Shown: positions 35,027-44,114, counted from the first letter of the stretch. The stretch: 64,000 bases of DNA from Streptomyces caniferus (GCF_009811555.1 NZ_BLIN01000002.1:1240001-1304000); one strand, 5' to 3'. The notes: a model not told the origin generated them from the letters alone. A program made the numbers and translations.

Positions 35027-35602
35027 ATGGCTGTAAGCCTGTCCAAGGGCGGCAACGTCTCCCTCACCAAGGAGGCACCGGGCCTGACCGCCGTCACGGT
35101 CGGCCTCGGCTGGGACGTCCGGACCACCACCGGCACGGACTTCGACCTCGACGCGAGCGCCATCGCGGTCAACGGCAACGGCAAGGTCTACTCCGACCAG
35201 CACTTCGTCTTCTTCAACAACAAGGCGACGCCGGACCAGTCGATCGTGCACACCGGCGACAACGTCACCGGCCAGGGCGAGGGCGACGACGAGCAGATCA
35301 ACGTCAACCTGGCGGCGCTGCCGGCCGACATCGACAAGATCGTCTTCCCGGTCTCGATCTACGACGCCGAGAACCGCAGCCAGAACTTCGGCCAGGTCCG
35401 CAACGCCTTCATCCGCATCATCAACCAGGCCGGCGGCACCGAGATCGCCCGCTACGACCTCAGCGAGGACGCGGCCACCGAGACGGCCATGGTCTTCGGC
35501 GAGCTGTACCGCAACGGCGCGGAGTGGAAGTTCCGCGCCGTGGGCCAGGGTTACGCGTCGGGCCTCGTCGGCATCGCGCAGGACTTCGGCGTCAACGTCT
35601 GA
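35027..35602 (+). CDS. TerD-family stress protein
   Basis: A 191-residue protein of the TerD family, calcium-binding beta-sandwich proteins linked to tellurite and other stress responses. The DFDLDASA and [19 protein letters not shown] acidic stretches form the metal-binding sites. The start [13 protein letters not shown] is standard, and ATG at 35027 follows AAGGAAAGGGA. No terABC operon adjoins it. Streptomyces often have several solo copies; the exact role of this one is unknown. Confidence 0.95.
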   Translation: MAVSLSKGGNVSLTKEAPGLTAVTVGLGWDVRTTTGTDFDLDASAIAVNGNGKVYSDQHFVFFNNKATPDQSIVHTGDNVTGQGEGDDEQINVNLAALPADIDKIVFPVSIYDAENRSQNFGQVRNAFIRIINQAGGTEIARYDLSEDAATETAMVFGELYRNGAEWKFRAVGQGYASGLVGIAQDFGVNV

Positions 35603-35638
35603 GCCACGCCCGAACCTGGCGCGGCCAGGTCGGCGCAA

Positions 35639-35674
35639 CCGAGGGCCGGTTCCCCATGGGGGGCCGGCCCTCGG
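35639..35674. terminator. terminator after terD
   Basis: CGAGGGCCGG and CCGGCCCTCG form a 10-bp stem with a GC-rich loop, about 36 bases past the terD stop. It separates terD from the convergent XRE gene. Confidence 0.72.
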
Positions 35675-35720
35675 CGCGTCCGAAGGGGGCCACGGCGGCG
35701 GGGGCGCCGCGCGGCCCCGC

Positions 35721-35990
35721 TCAGGCGACCGCGTGCTCCGGCGCTTCGGGGGGCGTGGCCAGCACCGCCACCTCGTCGAGCGACAGCCCCAGCGCACCGG
35801 CCAGCGCCGCGACCGTGAAGAACGCCGGGGTCGGCGCCCGGCCGGTCTCGATCTTCCGCAGCGTCTCGGCGGACAGCCCCGCCGCCGCCGCGACCTCGAC
35901 CATGCTCCGCTCGCCGCGCGCCCGGCGCAGCAGCGCACCGAGCCGCTCGCCGCGGTCGCGTTCCCAAGGAGTCAGTGGAGTACGCACCAT
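35721..35990 (-). CDS. XRE-family DNA-binding regulator
   Basis: A compact 89-residue helix-turn-helix protein: LGALLRRARGERSMVEVAAAAGLSAETLRKIETGR, followed by a short helical tail. Such proteins act as simple repressors. The ATG at 35990 is taken because it starts the domain (MVRTPLTPW). The 92-bp gap to the divergent methionine aminopeptidase gene holds two and a half TACCGGTA-containing repeats, so it probably controls itself and that gene. Confidence 0.88.
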   Translation of the reverse strand: MVRTPLTPWERDRGERLGALLRRARGERSMVEVAAAAGLSAETLRKIETGRAPTPAFFTVAALAGALGLSLDEVAVLATPPEAPEHAVA

Positions 35991-36002
35991 GCCCGTGATA
36001 CT

Positions 36003-36037
36003 AATACCGGTAAACAAATACCGGTAAACAAATACCG
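36003..36037. promoter_or_regulatory. operator repeats between XRE and map genes
   Basis: ATACCGGTAAACAA repeats at a 14-base period: TACCGGTA palindromes at 36005-36012 and 36019-36026, and a half-site TACCG at 36033-36037. The A/T-rich composition stands out from the surrounding DNA. Probable target of the divergent XRE protein. Confidence 0.75.
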
Positions 36038-36082
36038 CGCTGTCGTGCCGGCGCGGGCGGGGACGAGCGGGAGGTCGAACCG

Positions 36083-36850
36083 ATGGTGGAGCTCAAGACG
36101 CATGCGGCGCTGGACGCGATGCGGGTGGCGGGCCGGGTCGTCGCCGAAGCGCTGGCGGCGGCGCGGGAGGCGGCCGCCCCGGGCGTGCGGCTGCTGGATC
36201 TGGACGAGGTCGCCCGTACGGTCCTGCGCGAGGCCGGCGCCGGCTCGCCCTTCCTCGGCTACCGCCCGTCCTTCGCCCCCACCCCCTTCCCCGCCGTCCT
36301 CTGCGTCTCCGTCAATGACGCGATCGTGCACGGCATCCCGGACGCGACCCGGCTGCAAGACGGCGACCTGGTGAGCCTCGACTGCGGCGCTCTCGTCGAC
36401 GGCTGGGCCGGCGACGCCGCCCTCAGCTTCACGGTCGGCACCGCCCGCGCCGAGGACCAGCGGCTCATGGACACCACCCGGCAGGCGCTGGAGGCGGGCA
36501 TCGCGGCGGCCGTGGTCGGCGCCCGGATCGGCGACATCTCCCATGCGATCGGCAGCGTCGGACGCGCGGCCGGCTACGGCATCCCCCGTGACTTCGGCGG
36601 GCACGGCATCGGCCGCCAGATGCACGAGGACCCGCCGGTCCCCAACGAGGGCCGCCCCCACCGCGGCTTCGTCCTGCGCCACGGCCTGGTCCTGGCCATC
36701 GAGCCGATGTTCCTGGCCGGCGGCAAGGACGCCTACGGCGAGGACGAGGACGGCTGGACCCTGCGCACCGTGGACGCCTCCCGCGCCGCCCACTTCGAGC
36801 ACACGGTGGCGGTGACCGACGAGGGGCCGCGGGTGCTGACCACGGTGTAG
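36083..36850 (+). CDS. map: type I methionine aminopeptidase
   Basis: A 255-residue M24A peptidase that removes the initiator methionine. Its pita-bread fold and metal ligands are visible: SVNDAIVHGIPD, LVSLDCGALVDGWAGDAA (two Asp), FGGHGIGRQMHEDPP (His), LAIEPMF (Glu) and HFEHTVAVTDEG (Glu). No N-terminal zinc finger extension. It is divergent from an XRE regulator with shared operators, unlike the housekeeping copy expected near the ribosomal operon, so this is probably an accessory, regulated copy. Confidence 0.95.
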   Translation: MVELKTHAALDAMRVAGRVVAEALAAAREAAAPGVRLLDLDEVARTVLREAGAGSPFLGYRPSFAPTPFPAVLCVSVNDAIVHGIPDATRLQDGDLVSLDCGALVDGWAGDAALSFTVGTARAEDQRLMDTTRQALEAGIAAAVVGARIGDISHAIGSVGRAAGYGIPRDFGGHGIGRQMHEDPPVPNEGRPHRGFVLRHGLVLAIEPMFLAGGKDAYGEDEDGWTLRTVDASRAAHFEHTVAVTDEGPRVLTTV

Positions 36851-36941
36851 CGGGAGTGCCGGGCGCGGAGAGCACGAGGGCGGGCGCCGGCCGGGCGGAT
36901 GCGGGCGGCCCTCCGCCGGACCGGCGTGACACCATCAAGGC

Positions 36942-37439
36942 GTGATCGACCTCGGCTACTCCCTCTCCCGCCGCTTCCCGGATCCGCCGCAGACGGACTA
37001 CCGGACCGCGGACGTGCGCACGCTGCGCCACGACCTCTTCTGCGGCGACGTCTACCTCGCCGACACGAAGACGGACCGCGAGCTGTCCACGGCCTGGGGC
37101 TGGGTGCCGGTCCTCGACTTCGCCTGGGCGCTGTGCGACATCGTCGAGCAGCTCGACACCGACCCCCGCGGCAACCGCTCCGCCCGCCCGGTCCACGCCG
37201 AGCTGGACTTCACCGAGTCCGCGGACCGGATCTTCTTCGAGCGCCGCTTCGGGTGGGTGGACGTGGACGCCGACTGGATGCCGGCCGACGAGGACCCGCT
37301 CACCTTCAACCACTCCGCGCTGCGCCGCGAGGCCCGCGACTTCCTGCACGACCTGATCGCCGACCTCACCGATATGCACGACGGCCTCGGCGACAACCCC
37401 GCCGTCTGGGACCTCCAGGCCCGCTTCCCCAGGATCTGA
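36942..37439 (+). CDS. conserved acidic protein of unknown function
   Basis: A 165-residue acidic protein (starts MIDLGYSLSRRFPDPPQ) with many Trp and Asp residues (AWGWVPVLDFAWALCDIVEQ, FGWVDVDADWMP). I do not recognise the family. No signal peptide or membrane segment is present, so it is probably cytoplasmic. The GTG start at 36942 has AAGG upstream. It is the next gene after map on the same strand and converges on the pentapeptide-repeat gene. Confidence 0.75.
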   Translation: MIDLGYSLSRRFPDPPQTDYRTADVRTLRHDLFCGDVYLADTKTDRELSTAWGWVPVLDFAWALCDIVEQLDTDPRGNRSARPVHAELDFTESADRIFFERRFGWVDVDADWMPADEDPLTFNHSALRREARDFLHDLIADLTDMHDGLGDNPAVWDLQARFPRI

Positions 37440-37458
37440 GCGCCGGGCGGCCGGCGCC

Positions 37459-38127
37459 TCACTCCACCCGCACTCCTGTCTGCGCCGCGAACGCCGGGGC
37501 CAGATCGAGCAGTTGGGACGCGCTGATCACCGCGCCCGACAGCCGGTCGATCCCCCGCGCGATATCCACCGCGGCCGCCCCCCGCAGATCGACGTCCTTC
37601 ATCCGCGCCTCGGAGAAGTCCACCCGTGCCAGGGTGCAGTCGTCGAAGTTCACCCGCTCCAGCTGCGCCCCCGCGAAGTCCGCCTCGACCAGCACGCACC
37701 CCTCGAAGGCGACGTCCCGCAGCCTCGCCTCCCGCAGATTCGGGAAGTCGATCTTCCCGCCGCGCACCACGACGCGCTCCAGCACCGCACCGTGCAGCTG
37801 GGTCCCGCCGAGCCGGGCGTCCGACACCTCCACATCGCGCAGCGACGCGTGGGAAAGATCCGTGCCGACCCCGCGCACCCCGCTCAGCACGCTGTCGATG
37901 ATCCGCGCCCGGCCGAGCACCGTCTCGTCGAGCGTGCAGCGCCGTACCGCGCAGTCCATGAACCGCGCGCCGCGGGCCGACTGCCCGGCCCAGTCGGCGT
38001 CCGCGAACTCCAGCCCGTCGTAGTCCCCCTCGGTCTCCAGCTCCCCGCCGTCCCACGCCGCCAGCTCCGGCAGCCGCACCTCCGGCCGCCGCACCGCCCG
38101 TACCGTCCCCTCGCCGCGCCCCGCCAC
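37459..38127 (-). CDS. pentapeptide-repeat protein
   Basis: A right-handed beta-helix protein of about 222 residues. A(D/N)LxX-type pentads run from about residue 40 to 190 (for example LSHASLRDVEVSDARLGG, NLREARLRDVAFEGCVL, DFAGAQLERVNF). Such proteins can mimic DNA or support protein contacts; some protect gyrase, but this one has no clear link. GTG at 38127 is a reasonable start; a GTG 12 codons later is also possible. The conserved start (VRLPEL) follows. Confidence 0.85.
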   Translation of the reverse strand: MAGRGEGTVRAVRRPEVRLPELAAWDGGELETEGDYDGLEFADADWAGQSARGARFMDCAVRRCTLDETVLGRARIIDSVLSGVRGVGTDLSHASLRDVEVSDARLGGTQLHGAVLERVVVRGGKIDFPNLREARLRDVAFEGCVLVEADFAGAQLERVNFDDCTLARVDFSEARMKDVDLRGAAAVDIARGIDRLSGAVISASQLLDLAPAFAAQTGVRVE

Positions 38128-38290
38128 GCGATCACCGCCTTCCCTGCCGTCCGTGCCGGTCAGCCGTGCCCGTCCACGCCGCCGTGCCTGTCCAGGCCTG
38201 CACACCCCATCGTGAACCACACCACTGACAACGCACCTGACCTGCAGAAACACCGGATCGCCGAGGACCGGGACGCCGGGGGCGCGCCGG

Positions 38291-38315
38291 GCCGCGCCGC
38301 GCCGCGCCGCGCCGC
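38291..38315. repeat. GCCGC microsatellite, five units
   Basis: Five perfect GCCGC units lie just beyond the stop of the M24 peptidase gene. Otherwise the 196-bp gap holds nothing I can name. Confidence 0.8.
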
Positions 38316-38323
38316 GGACACCC

Positions 38324-39439
38324 CTACCGCACCACCGCCATCTCCCGCGCCGTCCCGTTCAGCCGCCGCCCGCCCGACTCCGTGCACGTCACGATGTCCT
38401 CGATACGGACCCCGAACCGTCCCGGCAGGTAGATCCCCGGCTCGATCGAGAAGCACATCCCCGGTACCAGCGGCAGATGCTCGCCCTCCACCAGGTACGG
38501 CGGTTCGTGCGTGGTGACCCCGATGCCGTGCCCGGTGCGGTGGATGAAGTACTCGCCGTACCCGGCAGCCTTGATGATCTTCCTGGCCACCCGGTCCACG
38601 TCCTGGCACGCGACGCCCGGCCGCACCGCCTCGAAGGCCGCCTGCTGCGCCTCCCGCACGATGTCGTGCACCTTGCGCTCCTCGGCGCCCGGCTGCCCGA
38701 CGTGCACGGTCCGCGAGGTGTCCGACCCGTACCCGTCCTTGAGACCACCGAAGTCGAGCACGACCATGTCACCGTCCTCGATGACCCGCTCCCCGGCCTC
38801 GTGGTGCGGATCGGCCCCGTTGGGGCCCGACCCGACGACCGTGAAGTCCACCTGGCTGTGCCCGTGCTCGGTCAGCAGCCGCGCCAGATCCGCCGCCACG
38901 TCGCACTCCCGCCGGCCGCCGAAGCGCACCCGCAGGATCTCCTCGTACGTCGCGTCGGCCGCGGCGCCTGCCGCCGCCAGACGCGCCACCTCATGGGCGT
39001 CCTTGACGGCGCGCAGCATCGGCAGCGACTCCGTCAGCGCGGTGTAGGCGGTCCCCGGCAACGACCGCTGCAGCCCCAGCAGATGCAGCGCCCAGGTCCC
39101 GTCGGACACCCCGTAACGGCCCTGCGGGTCCACCCACTTGGCGACCTCCGCATACGGTTCCGAGCCGTCGGTCCACCCCGACACCTCCAGCACCGGGGCC
39201 CCGGGCGAGCGCTGCGCGTCCGGGTACTCCAATACGGGCACCAGCAGCCGCGAGCGCCGCCCCGGCTCGATCACCAGGGCGGTCAGCCGCTCGGTGGCCG
39301 CGGGCGGCCGGTAGCCGCACAGCCACACCAGATCCGGCCCCGGCGTCACGATCAGCCCGGCCAGACCGGCATCAGCGGCGGCCCGACCCGCCCGGTCCAT
39401 CCGGCGCTCGTAGTCCTCATGCGTCATCGAAGTCACCAT
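38324..39439 (-). CDS. M24-family aminopeptidase P / Xaa-Pro dipeptidase
   Basis: A 371-residue metallopeptidase that cuts X-Pro bonds. The creatinase-like N-domain (1-130) is followed by the pita-bread domain with metal ligands in VVLDFGGLKDGYGSDTSRT (two Asp), HRTGHGIGVTTHEPP (His), SIEPGIYLPGRFG (Glu) and GVRIEDIVTCTE (Glu). ATG at 39439 or 39427 could start it; neither has a good ribosome-binding site. It is separate from the map gene, and both belong to the same superfamily. Confidence 0.92.
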   Translation of the reverse strand: MVTSMTHEDYERRMDRAGRAAADAGLAGLIVTPGPDLVWLCGYRPPAATERLTALVIEPGRRSRLLVPVLEYPDAQRSPGAPVLEVSGWTDGSEPYAEVAKWVDPQGRYGVSDGTWALHLLGLQRSLPGTAYTALTESLPMLRAVKDAHEVARLAAAGAAADATYEEILRVRFGGRRECDVAADLARLLTEHGHSQVDFTVVGSGPNGADPHHEAGERVIEDGDMVVLDFGGLKDGYGSDTSRTVHVGQPGAEERKVHDIVREAQQAAFEAVRPGVACQDVDRVARKIIKAAGYGEYFIHRTGHGIGVTTHEPPYLVEGEHLPLVPGMCFSIEPGIYLPGRFGVRIEDIVTCTESGGRRLNGTAREMAVVR

Positions 39440-39544
39440 GCCGGTGAACTTACGCCGGTACGCGCCTTCCGGCCCGTCAAAACCCCTCTCCTGCTGGCCC
39501 CTTCACCCCTCCAGTTCACCCGGCCCGTGGGCCGGCCCGCCCCT

Positions 39545-39745
39545 TCAGGGCCGCTGCAGCACCTCGATGGCCAGCGCCGGGCAGCGGGCCGCAGCGTCCT
39601 CCACCGAGGAGTGCAGCGCGTCCGGCGGCGCGGCGTCGAGGAGGACGACGACGCCGTCGTCCTCCCGCTGGTCGAAGACCTCCGCGGCGGCCAGCACACA
39701 CTGACCGGCGCCGACACACTTGTCCTCGTCGACGATGACCTTCAT
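39545..39745 (-). CDS. [3Fe-4S] ferredoxin, P450 partner
   Basis: A 66-residue ferredoxin. DKCVGAGQCVLAA and AARCPALAI give the three-cysteine pattern of P450-associated [3Fe-4S] ferredoxins. It lies 52 bases after the P450 gene on the same strand and would pass electrons to it. The reductase must come from elsewhere. Confidence 0.95.
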   Translation of the reverse strand: MKVIVDEDKCVGAGQCVLAAAEVFDQREDDGVVVLLDAAPPDALHSSVEDAAARCPALAIEVLQRP

Positions 39746-39797
39746 CGGTGTTCCCTTCTCCTGTGGATGCGGTGTCGAGTGGCAGCCGGGGCGCCGG

Positions 39798-41018
39798 CTA
39801 CCAGGTCACGGGCAGCTCGTGGACGCCGTAGATGAGCATGTCGTCGCGCATCGGCACCTCCTGCGCCGGTACGGCCAGCCGCAGGCCGGGGAACCGGTCG
39901 ATCAGGGCGGACAGCGCGGCCTTCATCTCCACCCGGGCGAGCTGCTGGCCGATGCACTGGTGGATGCCGTGCCCGAAAGCCAGGTGCGAGCTGTACGGCC
40001 TGCGCACGTCCAGTTGGTCGGGGTCGCCGGAGAACTGCGTGGCGTCACGGTTCCCCGACGTCAGGGAGGCGAGCACGGGGGCCCCGGCCTCGATCCGGTG
40101 ACCGCCCAGCTCCACGTCCTCCAGCGCCACCCGCCGCAGGCCGAACTGAATGATCGTCAAGTAGCGGAGGAGTTCCTCGACGGCGTTGTCCATCAGCGAG
40201 GGGTCCGCGCGCAGCGCCGCCAGCTGGCCGGGGTTGCCCAGCAGGCACATGGTGCCCAGCGCGATCATGTTCGCCGTCGTCTCGTGCCCAGCGAGCAGCA
40301 ACAACGCCCCGACACCGGCCACTTCCTCGTCGGTGAGCCGGCCGTCGCGCACCAGGCCGCCGAGGATGTCGTCGGTGGGAGCGACGCGCTTGGCGACGGT
40401 CAGTTCGTGGATGTGCCGGCTCATCGCCAGGTGGGCCTGCTGCACCTCCTCGTGGGTCGCGTCGAGCCGGAGCACGGTGCTCGAATTCCGCTGGAAGTCC
40501 GCGCGGTCGGCGTACGGCACCCCGAGCAGCTCGCAGATCACCAGGGAGGGAATGGGCAGGGCGAAGTCCTGGACGAGGTCGACCGGCCCCCCGGCGGACG
40601 CCATCGCGTCCAGCTGCCCGGCGACGATCCGCTCCACGGCCGGGATCAGCTGCCGCATCCGGCGGACCGTGAACTGCCCGGTGAGCAGCCGGCGGATCCG
40701 GGTGTGCTCCGGGGGGTCCATGAAGATGAACATCCCCGGCGCAGGCGGCGGCAGCGGGGTGTCGGCGGGCACGGGGGCACCGGTCCGCGCCGCCCTTCGG
40801 TTCGCACCGAACCGTGGGTCGGCGAGTACCGCCCGGACGTCCTCGTGCCGGGTGACCAGCCAGCCGTTCGTACCGTCGGGGAAGGTCACCGGGGTGACCG
40901 GGGCCTGTTCGCGCAGCGTCCGGTACTCCTCCGGCGGGTCGAACGGGCAGGTGCGCACGGTGGGCTGGGGCGTTGCGGCGGGCCGGGGCCCGGTGGTGGT
41001 GGGCCGGGTGTCGGTCAT
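39798..41018 (-). CDS. cytochrome P450
   Basis: A 406-residue soluble actinobacterial P450. The I-helix has AGHETT (243-248), the K-helix EELLR (281-285), and the heme loop FGHGIHQC with ligand C355. ATG at 41018 overlaps the stop of the DUF3159 gene (ATGA), so the two are translationally coupled. A ferredoxin follows. Substrate cannot be assigned; with no biosynthetic genes nearby it may act on a lipid or xenobiotic. The start MTDTRPTTTG is followed by a Pro-rich head. Confidence 0.96.
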   Translation of the reverse strand: MTDTRPTTTGPRPAATPQPTVRTCPFDPPEEYRTLREQAPVTPVTFPDGTNGWLVTRHEDVRAVLADPRFGANRRAARTGAPVPADTPLPPPAPGMFIFMDPPEHTRIRRLLTGQFTVRRMRQLIPAVERIVAGQLDAMASAGGPVDLVQDFALPIPSLVICELLGVPYADRADFQRNSSTVLRLDATHEEVQQAHLAMSRHIHELTVAKRVAPTDDILGGLVRDGRLTDEEVAGVGALLLLAGHETTANMIALGTMCLLGNPGQLAALRADPSLMDNAVEELLRYLTIIQFGLRRVALEDVELGGHRIEAGAPVLASLTSGNRDATQFSGDPDQLDVRRPYSSHLAFGHGIHQCIGQQLARVEMKAALSALIDRFPGLRLAVPAQEVPMRDDMLIYGVHELPVTW

Positions 41019-41710
41019 CGAACGGTCCTTTCCAAAGAGGGTGACGGATCGGCGCTCGCTTCGGCCGGCACCGGGGTGGAGGCGTCGCAACGGTGCGCCC
41101 CGACGGCGCGCCGGTAGACGCGCCAGCCCAGCAGTGCGCCGAGCGTGAAGACGAGCGGCCCGAAGACATCGACCGAGCCGAGGGCAACGGCCCGGCCGGA
41201 CAGGAACAACGGGATCTGGACGGACAGCATCAGGACGTTGCCCGTGAAGGGCACCAGGCTGCCCCTGGCGAAGGCCCGGCGGCGCACCGCGCAGCGGCGC
41301 CATGCGGTCCGCTCTCCCGTGAACAGCCCCACCATCAGCCCCAGCGGGGGCCATCCGAGGAGGATCAGCACCGGCACCGCCACGGCCATCGCGCAATGCA
41401 GCACCAGGTGCGGGAGGAAGAACGTGGTCGCGTCTCCGGTGCATGCGGCCAGCACGCCCTGGACACAGACGAAGCCGAGGACTCCCAGCGCACGCCATAC
41501 CGACTCTTTGCGCACCAGCCGGCGGACGAAGACCCCGGCCCCGGCGGCGAAGGCGAGCGTCAGGGCGACGGCGAGCCGGTGCGTCAGGGCGAAGGTCAGG
41601 GTGAATCCGAAGACGGGCGCGAGGTCGAGCACGGTGCCGCGCAGCCGGCTGCGTACGGCGGCCGGGACGGCCTCCGCCTCGCCGGCTTTCTGAGGTGCGA
41701 CAGGGTCCAC
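41015..41710 (-). CDS. DUF3159 integral membrane protein
   Basis: A 231-residue membrane protein with six or so helices: APVFGFTLTFALTHRLAVAL, GVLGFVCVQGVLAACTGDA, FFLPHLVLHCAMAVAVPVLI, GWPPLGLMVGLFTGER and YRRAVGAHRC. It matches DUF3159, an actinobacterial family of unknown function. GTG at 41710 has CTGGAGATCCC upstream and is preferred. It overlaps the P450 start and is the first gene of the DUF3159-P450-ferredoxin operon; it could deliver a membrane substrate or recruit the P450 to the membrane, which is speculation. Confidence 0.82.
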   Translation of the reverse strand: MDPVAPQKAGEAEAVPAAVRSRLRGTVLDLAPVFGFTLTFALTHRLAVALTLAFAAGAGVFVRRLVRKESVWRALGVLGFVCVQGVLAACTGDATTFFLPHLVLHCAMAVAVPVLILLGWPPLGLMVGLFTGERTAWRRCAVRRRAFARGSLVPFTGNVLMLSVQIPLFLSGRAVALGSVDVFGPLVFTLGALLGWRVYRRAVGAHRCDASTPVPAEASADPSPSLERTVR

Positions 41711-41777
41711 GGGATCTCCAGGCTTCTCGAGGGTCGGCGCTCGGTCCGTTGTCGTGGCTCCAGAGAAACCGGCCCTG

Positions 41778-41815
41778 CTGACCCGTCCCGGTCGGGAACC
41801 TGACCGTTGCCTGAC
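41778..41815. promoter_or_regulatory. 11-bp-spaced CTGAC direct repeats
   Basis: CTGAC occurs at 41778, 41800 and 41811, spacings of 22 and 11 bases. Regular 11-bp direct repeats are typical for OmpR/PhoB-type regulators binding head to tail. They lie in the 183-bp divergent region between the DUF3159-P450 operon and the response regulator gene. Confidence 0.5.
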
Positions 41816-41893
41816 GGCCTGCGCGGCCCCGGGGAACGTCTGCCGTCGCGGGGGAACCGCCGTCCGGGGCGGCTCGTTGTCGTCGCAGACTCC

Positions 41894-42643
41894 ATGACCC
41901 GATTGGTGCCTGCCATGCCCTCCGCCTCGCCGACGAGCGGCGCACCGTTGCCCCGGGGAACCGGGCAACGGCTGCTCGTCGTGGATGACGATCCGCCGAC
42001 CGCGGAGCTGTTGGAGACCACCCTGGGCCTCGCGGGCTACTCGGTGGCGACGGCGGGCGGCGGCGCCGAGGCCCTGCGCGCGTACGAGACGCGGCCCCCG
42101 GATCTGCTGGTGCTGGACGTCATGCTGCCCGACACGGACGGCTTCACCGTGTGCCGGCGGCTCTTCGACAAGGGGGCGCGGCTGCCGGTGCTGTTCCTGA
42201 CCGCGCGGGACTCCGTCGAGGACCGGGTGACGGGTTTCGCGATGGGCGCGGACGACTACCTCACCAAGCCCTTCAGCCTCCCCGAGCTGCTGGCCAGGGT
42301 GCACGCCCTGTTGCGGCGGGCCGGCCGGTACGCACAGGAGAGCCCGGTGCTGCGGTTCGCCGACCTGACCGTGGACGAGGGCAGCCGGCGGGTGCGTCGC
42401 GGGGACCGGCTGATCGCGCTGTCGCCGACCGAGTACACCCTGCTGCGCTACCTGCTGCTCCACGCCGACCAGGTGATGTCGAAGGAACAGATCATGGACC
42501 ATGTGTGGCAGCACCGCTTCGGCGCGGGCGTCGTCGAGAAGCTGGTGTCCCGGCTGCGGGCCAAGGTGGACGCCCAGGCCCCCGCCCTGATCCATACGAT
42601 GCGCGGTTTCGGCTACAGCCTGCGGCTCCCCGGCGGCGGCTGA
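41894..42643 (+). CDS. OmpR/PhoB-type response regulator
   Basis: A 249-residue regulator. The receiver domain (about 27-140) has the acidic DDD cluster, the phosphorylation site D75 (LLVLDVMLPD) and the lysine of DDYLTKPF. A winged-helix output domain follows (TLLRYLLLHADQVMSKEQIMDHVW). ATG at 41894 is likely, with ATG at 41915 as an alternative. It is followed one base later by its histidine kinase gene. Direct repeats in its upstream region suggest that it controls itself and the divergent P450 operon. Confidence 0.93.
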   Translation: MTRLVPAMPSASPTSGAPLPRGTGQRLLVVDDDPPTAELLETTLGLAGYSVATAGGGAEALRAYETRPPDLLVLDVMLPDTDGFTVCRRLFDKGARLPVLFLTARDSVEDRVTGFAMGADDYLTKPFSLPELLARVHALLRRAGRYAQESPVLRFADLTVDEGSRRVRRGDRLIALSPTEYTLLRYLLLHADQVMSKEQIMDHVWQHRFGAGVVEKLVSRLRAKVDAQAPALIHTMRGFGYSLRLPGGG

Positions 42644-42644
42644 G

Positions 42645-44114
42645 ATGGCCGGCACCTGGCGCGGCTCCCTGCAGGCCCGGCTGATGGCCGGGGTCGTACT
42701 GCTGGCGGCCGGCGGCATGGTGGCCGTCAACGCGGTGTCGCTGATCGGGCTGCGCCTCAACCTCGCCGACGCCGCCGATGCCACGCTCGCCAAGGCCCGC
42801 GCCACCGTGCAGCACCGGGTGCGCGGCCACACCGCCCCGGTCGACGAGGCCGCCCTCAACTCCCTGATTCCCGACGGTTTCTACGTCGCGCTGATCGACG
42901 ACCGCGGCCGGGTGATCGCCCGGACGCAGTCACGGGACCTCGACGGACAGCTCCGCCCCCGCCCCGACCTGCCGACGCCCGTCCCCGACGGGTTCGCCGA
43001 CCGGCCCCTCACCCTGACGGCGAAGGGCACGCCCGTCCCGCGCTACCGCACCCTGGGCTTCCGTCTCGTCCGGCCCGCCACGGTGCGGTCGGCGCCCGGC
43101 GCACCGCCCCGGCCGGTCAGCAGGGTCGTGGTCGCCAAGAGCCTCCAGCCGGCGGACGACGTCGTGTACTGGCTGATCGGCGCCGATGCCGCCGCCACGC
43201 TGGCCGCGCTCGGGGGCATCGTGCTCCTCAGCCGCGTCGTACTCTGGGTGGGCCTGCGACCGTTGCGCGACATGGCCGCCACCGCGACGGCCGTCGCCGA
43301 CGGCGACATCGACCAGCGCATCGAGGTCGCCCACCGCCACTCCGAGGTGGGCGAGGTCGCCACCGCCCTCAACCGCGCGTTCGACGAGCGGCAACGGTCC
43401 GAGGAACAGCTGCGGCAGTTCGTGGCCAACGCCTCGCACGAGCTGCGCACCCCGCTGACCACGATCCGCGGCTGGGCCCAACTGCATCTGCACGGCCTGG
43501 CCCAGGACCCCGCGCTCATCGAGCGGGCGATGCTGCGCATCGAGGGCGAGGCGGCCCGTATGCACGCCACGGTCGAAGAACTGCTGCTGCTCGCCCGCCT
43601 CGACCAGGGCCGCCCGCTCGCCGACGCACCGGTGAACGTCGGCGCGCTCGCCGACGATGCCGTCACCGATGCCCGCGTCCGCGACCCCGACAGGCCGGTC
43701 ACCGTCGACGTGCCGGACGAGATCTTCGCCCGCGGCGACGAGGACCGGCTCCGGCAGGTGCTGCAGAACCTCCTGAGCAACGCACTGCGCCACACCCCGC
43801 CGGGCACGCCGGTCTCCGTGGCGGCCCGTGCGCTGCCCGGCGACACCGTGGAGCTGACGGTCTCCGACGAGGGCCCCGGCATGGCCCCCGACACCGCGGA
43901 CCGCATCTTCGAACGCTTCTACCGCGGCGCGGAGTCCCGCGCTCCGGCCACCGGCGGCACGGGCCTCGGCCTGAGCATCGTCAAGTCGATCGCCGAGGCC
44001 CACGGCGGCACGGTGACCGTCCGCACCGCGCCGGGCGAGGGCAGCACCTTCACCGTCACCCTGCCTGCGCCACGGTCCCTGCCCGCATCACGGTCCCTGC
44101 CCGCGCCTCGATGA
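42645..44114 (+). CDS. sensor histidine kinase
   Basis: A 489-residue membrane kinase. Two membrane helices (about 12-34 and 170-193) bracket an extracytoplasmic sensor region of about 135 residues. HAMP follows (about 195-250), then HisKA with H265 in NASHELRTPLTTI, and the ATPase domain with NLLSNALRHTP, DEGPGM and GTGLGLSIV. The C-terminus has a short repeat (RSLPASRSLPAPR). It is translated with the response regulator. The signal is unknown. Confidence 0.95.
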   Translation: MAGTWRGSLQARLMAGVVLLAAGGMVAVNAVSLIGLRLNLADAADATLAKARATVQHRVRGHTAPVDEAALNSLIPDGFYVALIDDRGRVIARTQSRDLDGQLRPRPDLPTPVPDGFADRPLTLTAKGTPVPRYRTLGFRLVRPATVRSAPGAPPRPVSRVVVAKSLQPADDVVYWLIGADAAATLAALGGIVLLSRVVLWVGLRPLRDMAATATAVADGDIDQRIEVAHRHSEVGEVATALNRAFDERQRSEEQLRQFVANASHELRTPLTTIRGWAQLHLHGLAQDPALIERAMLRIEGEAARMHATVEELLLLARLDQGRPLADAPVNVGALADDAVTDARVRDPDRPVTVDVPDEIFARGDEDRLRQVLQNLLSNALRHTPPGTPVSVAARALPGDTVELTVSDEGPGMAPDTADRIFERFYRGAESRAPATGGTGLGLSIVKSIAEAHGGTVTVRTAPGEGSTFTVTLPAPRSLPASRSLPAPR

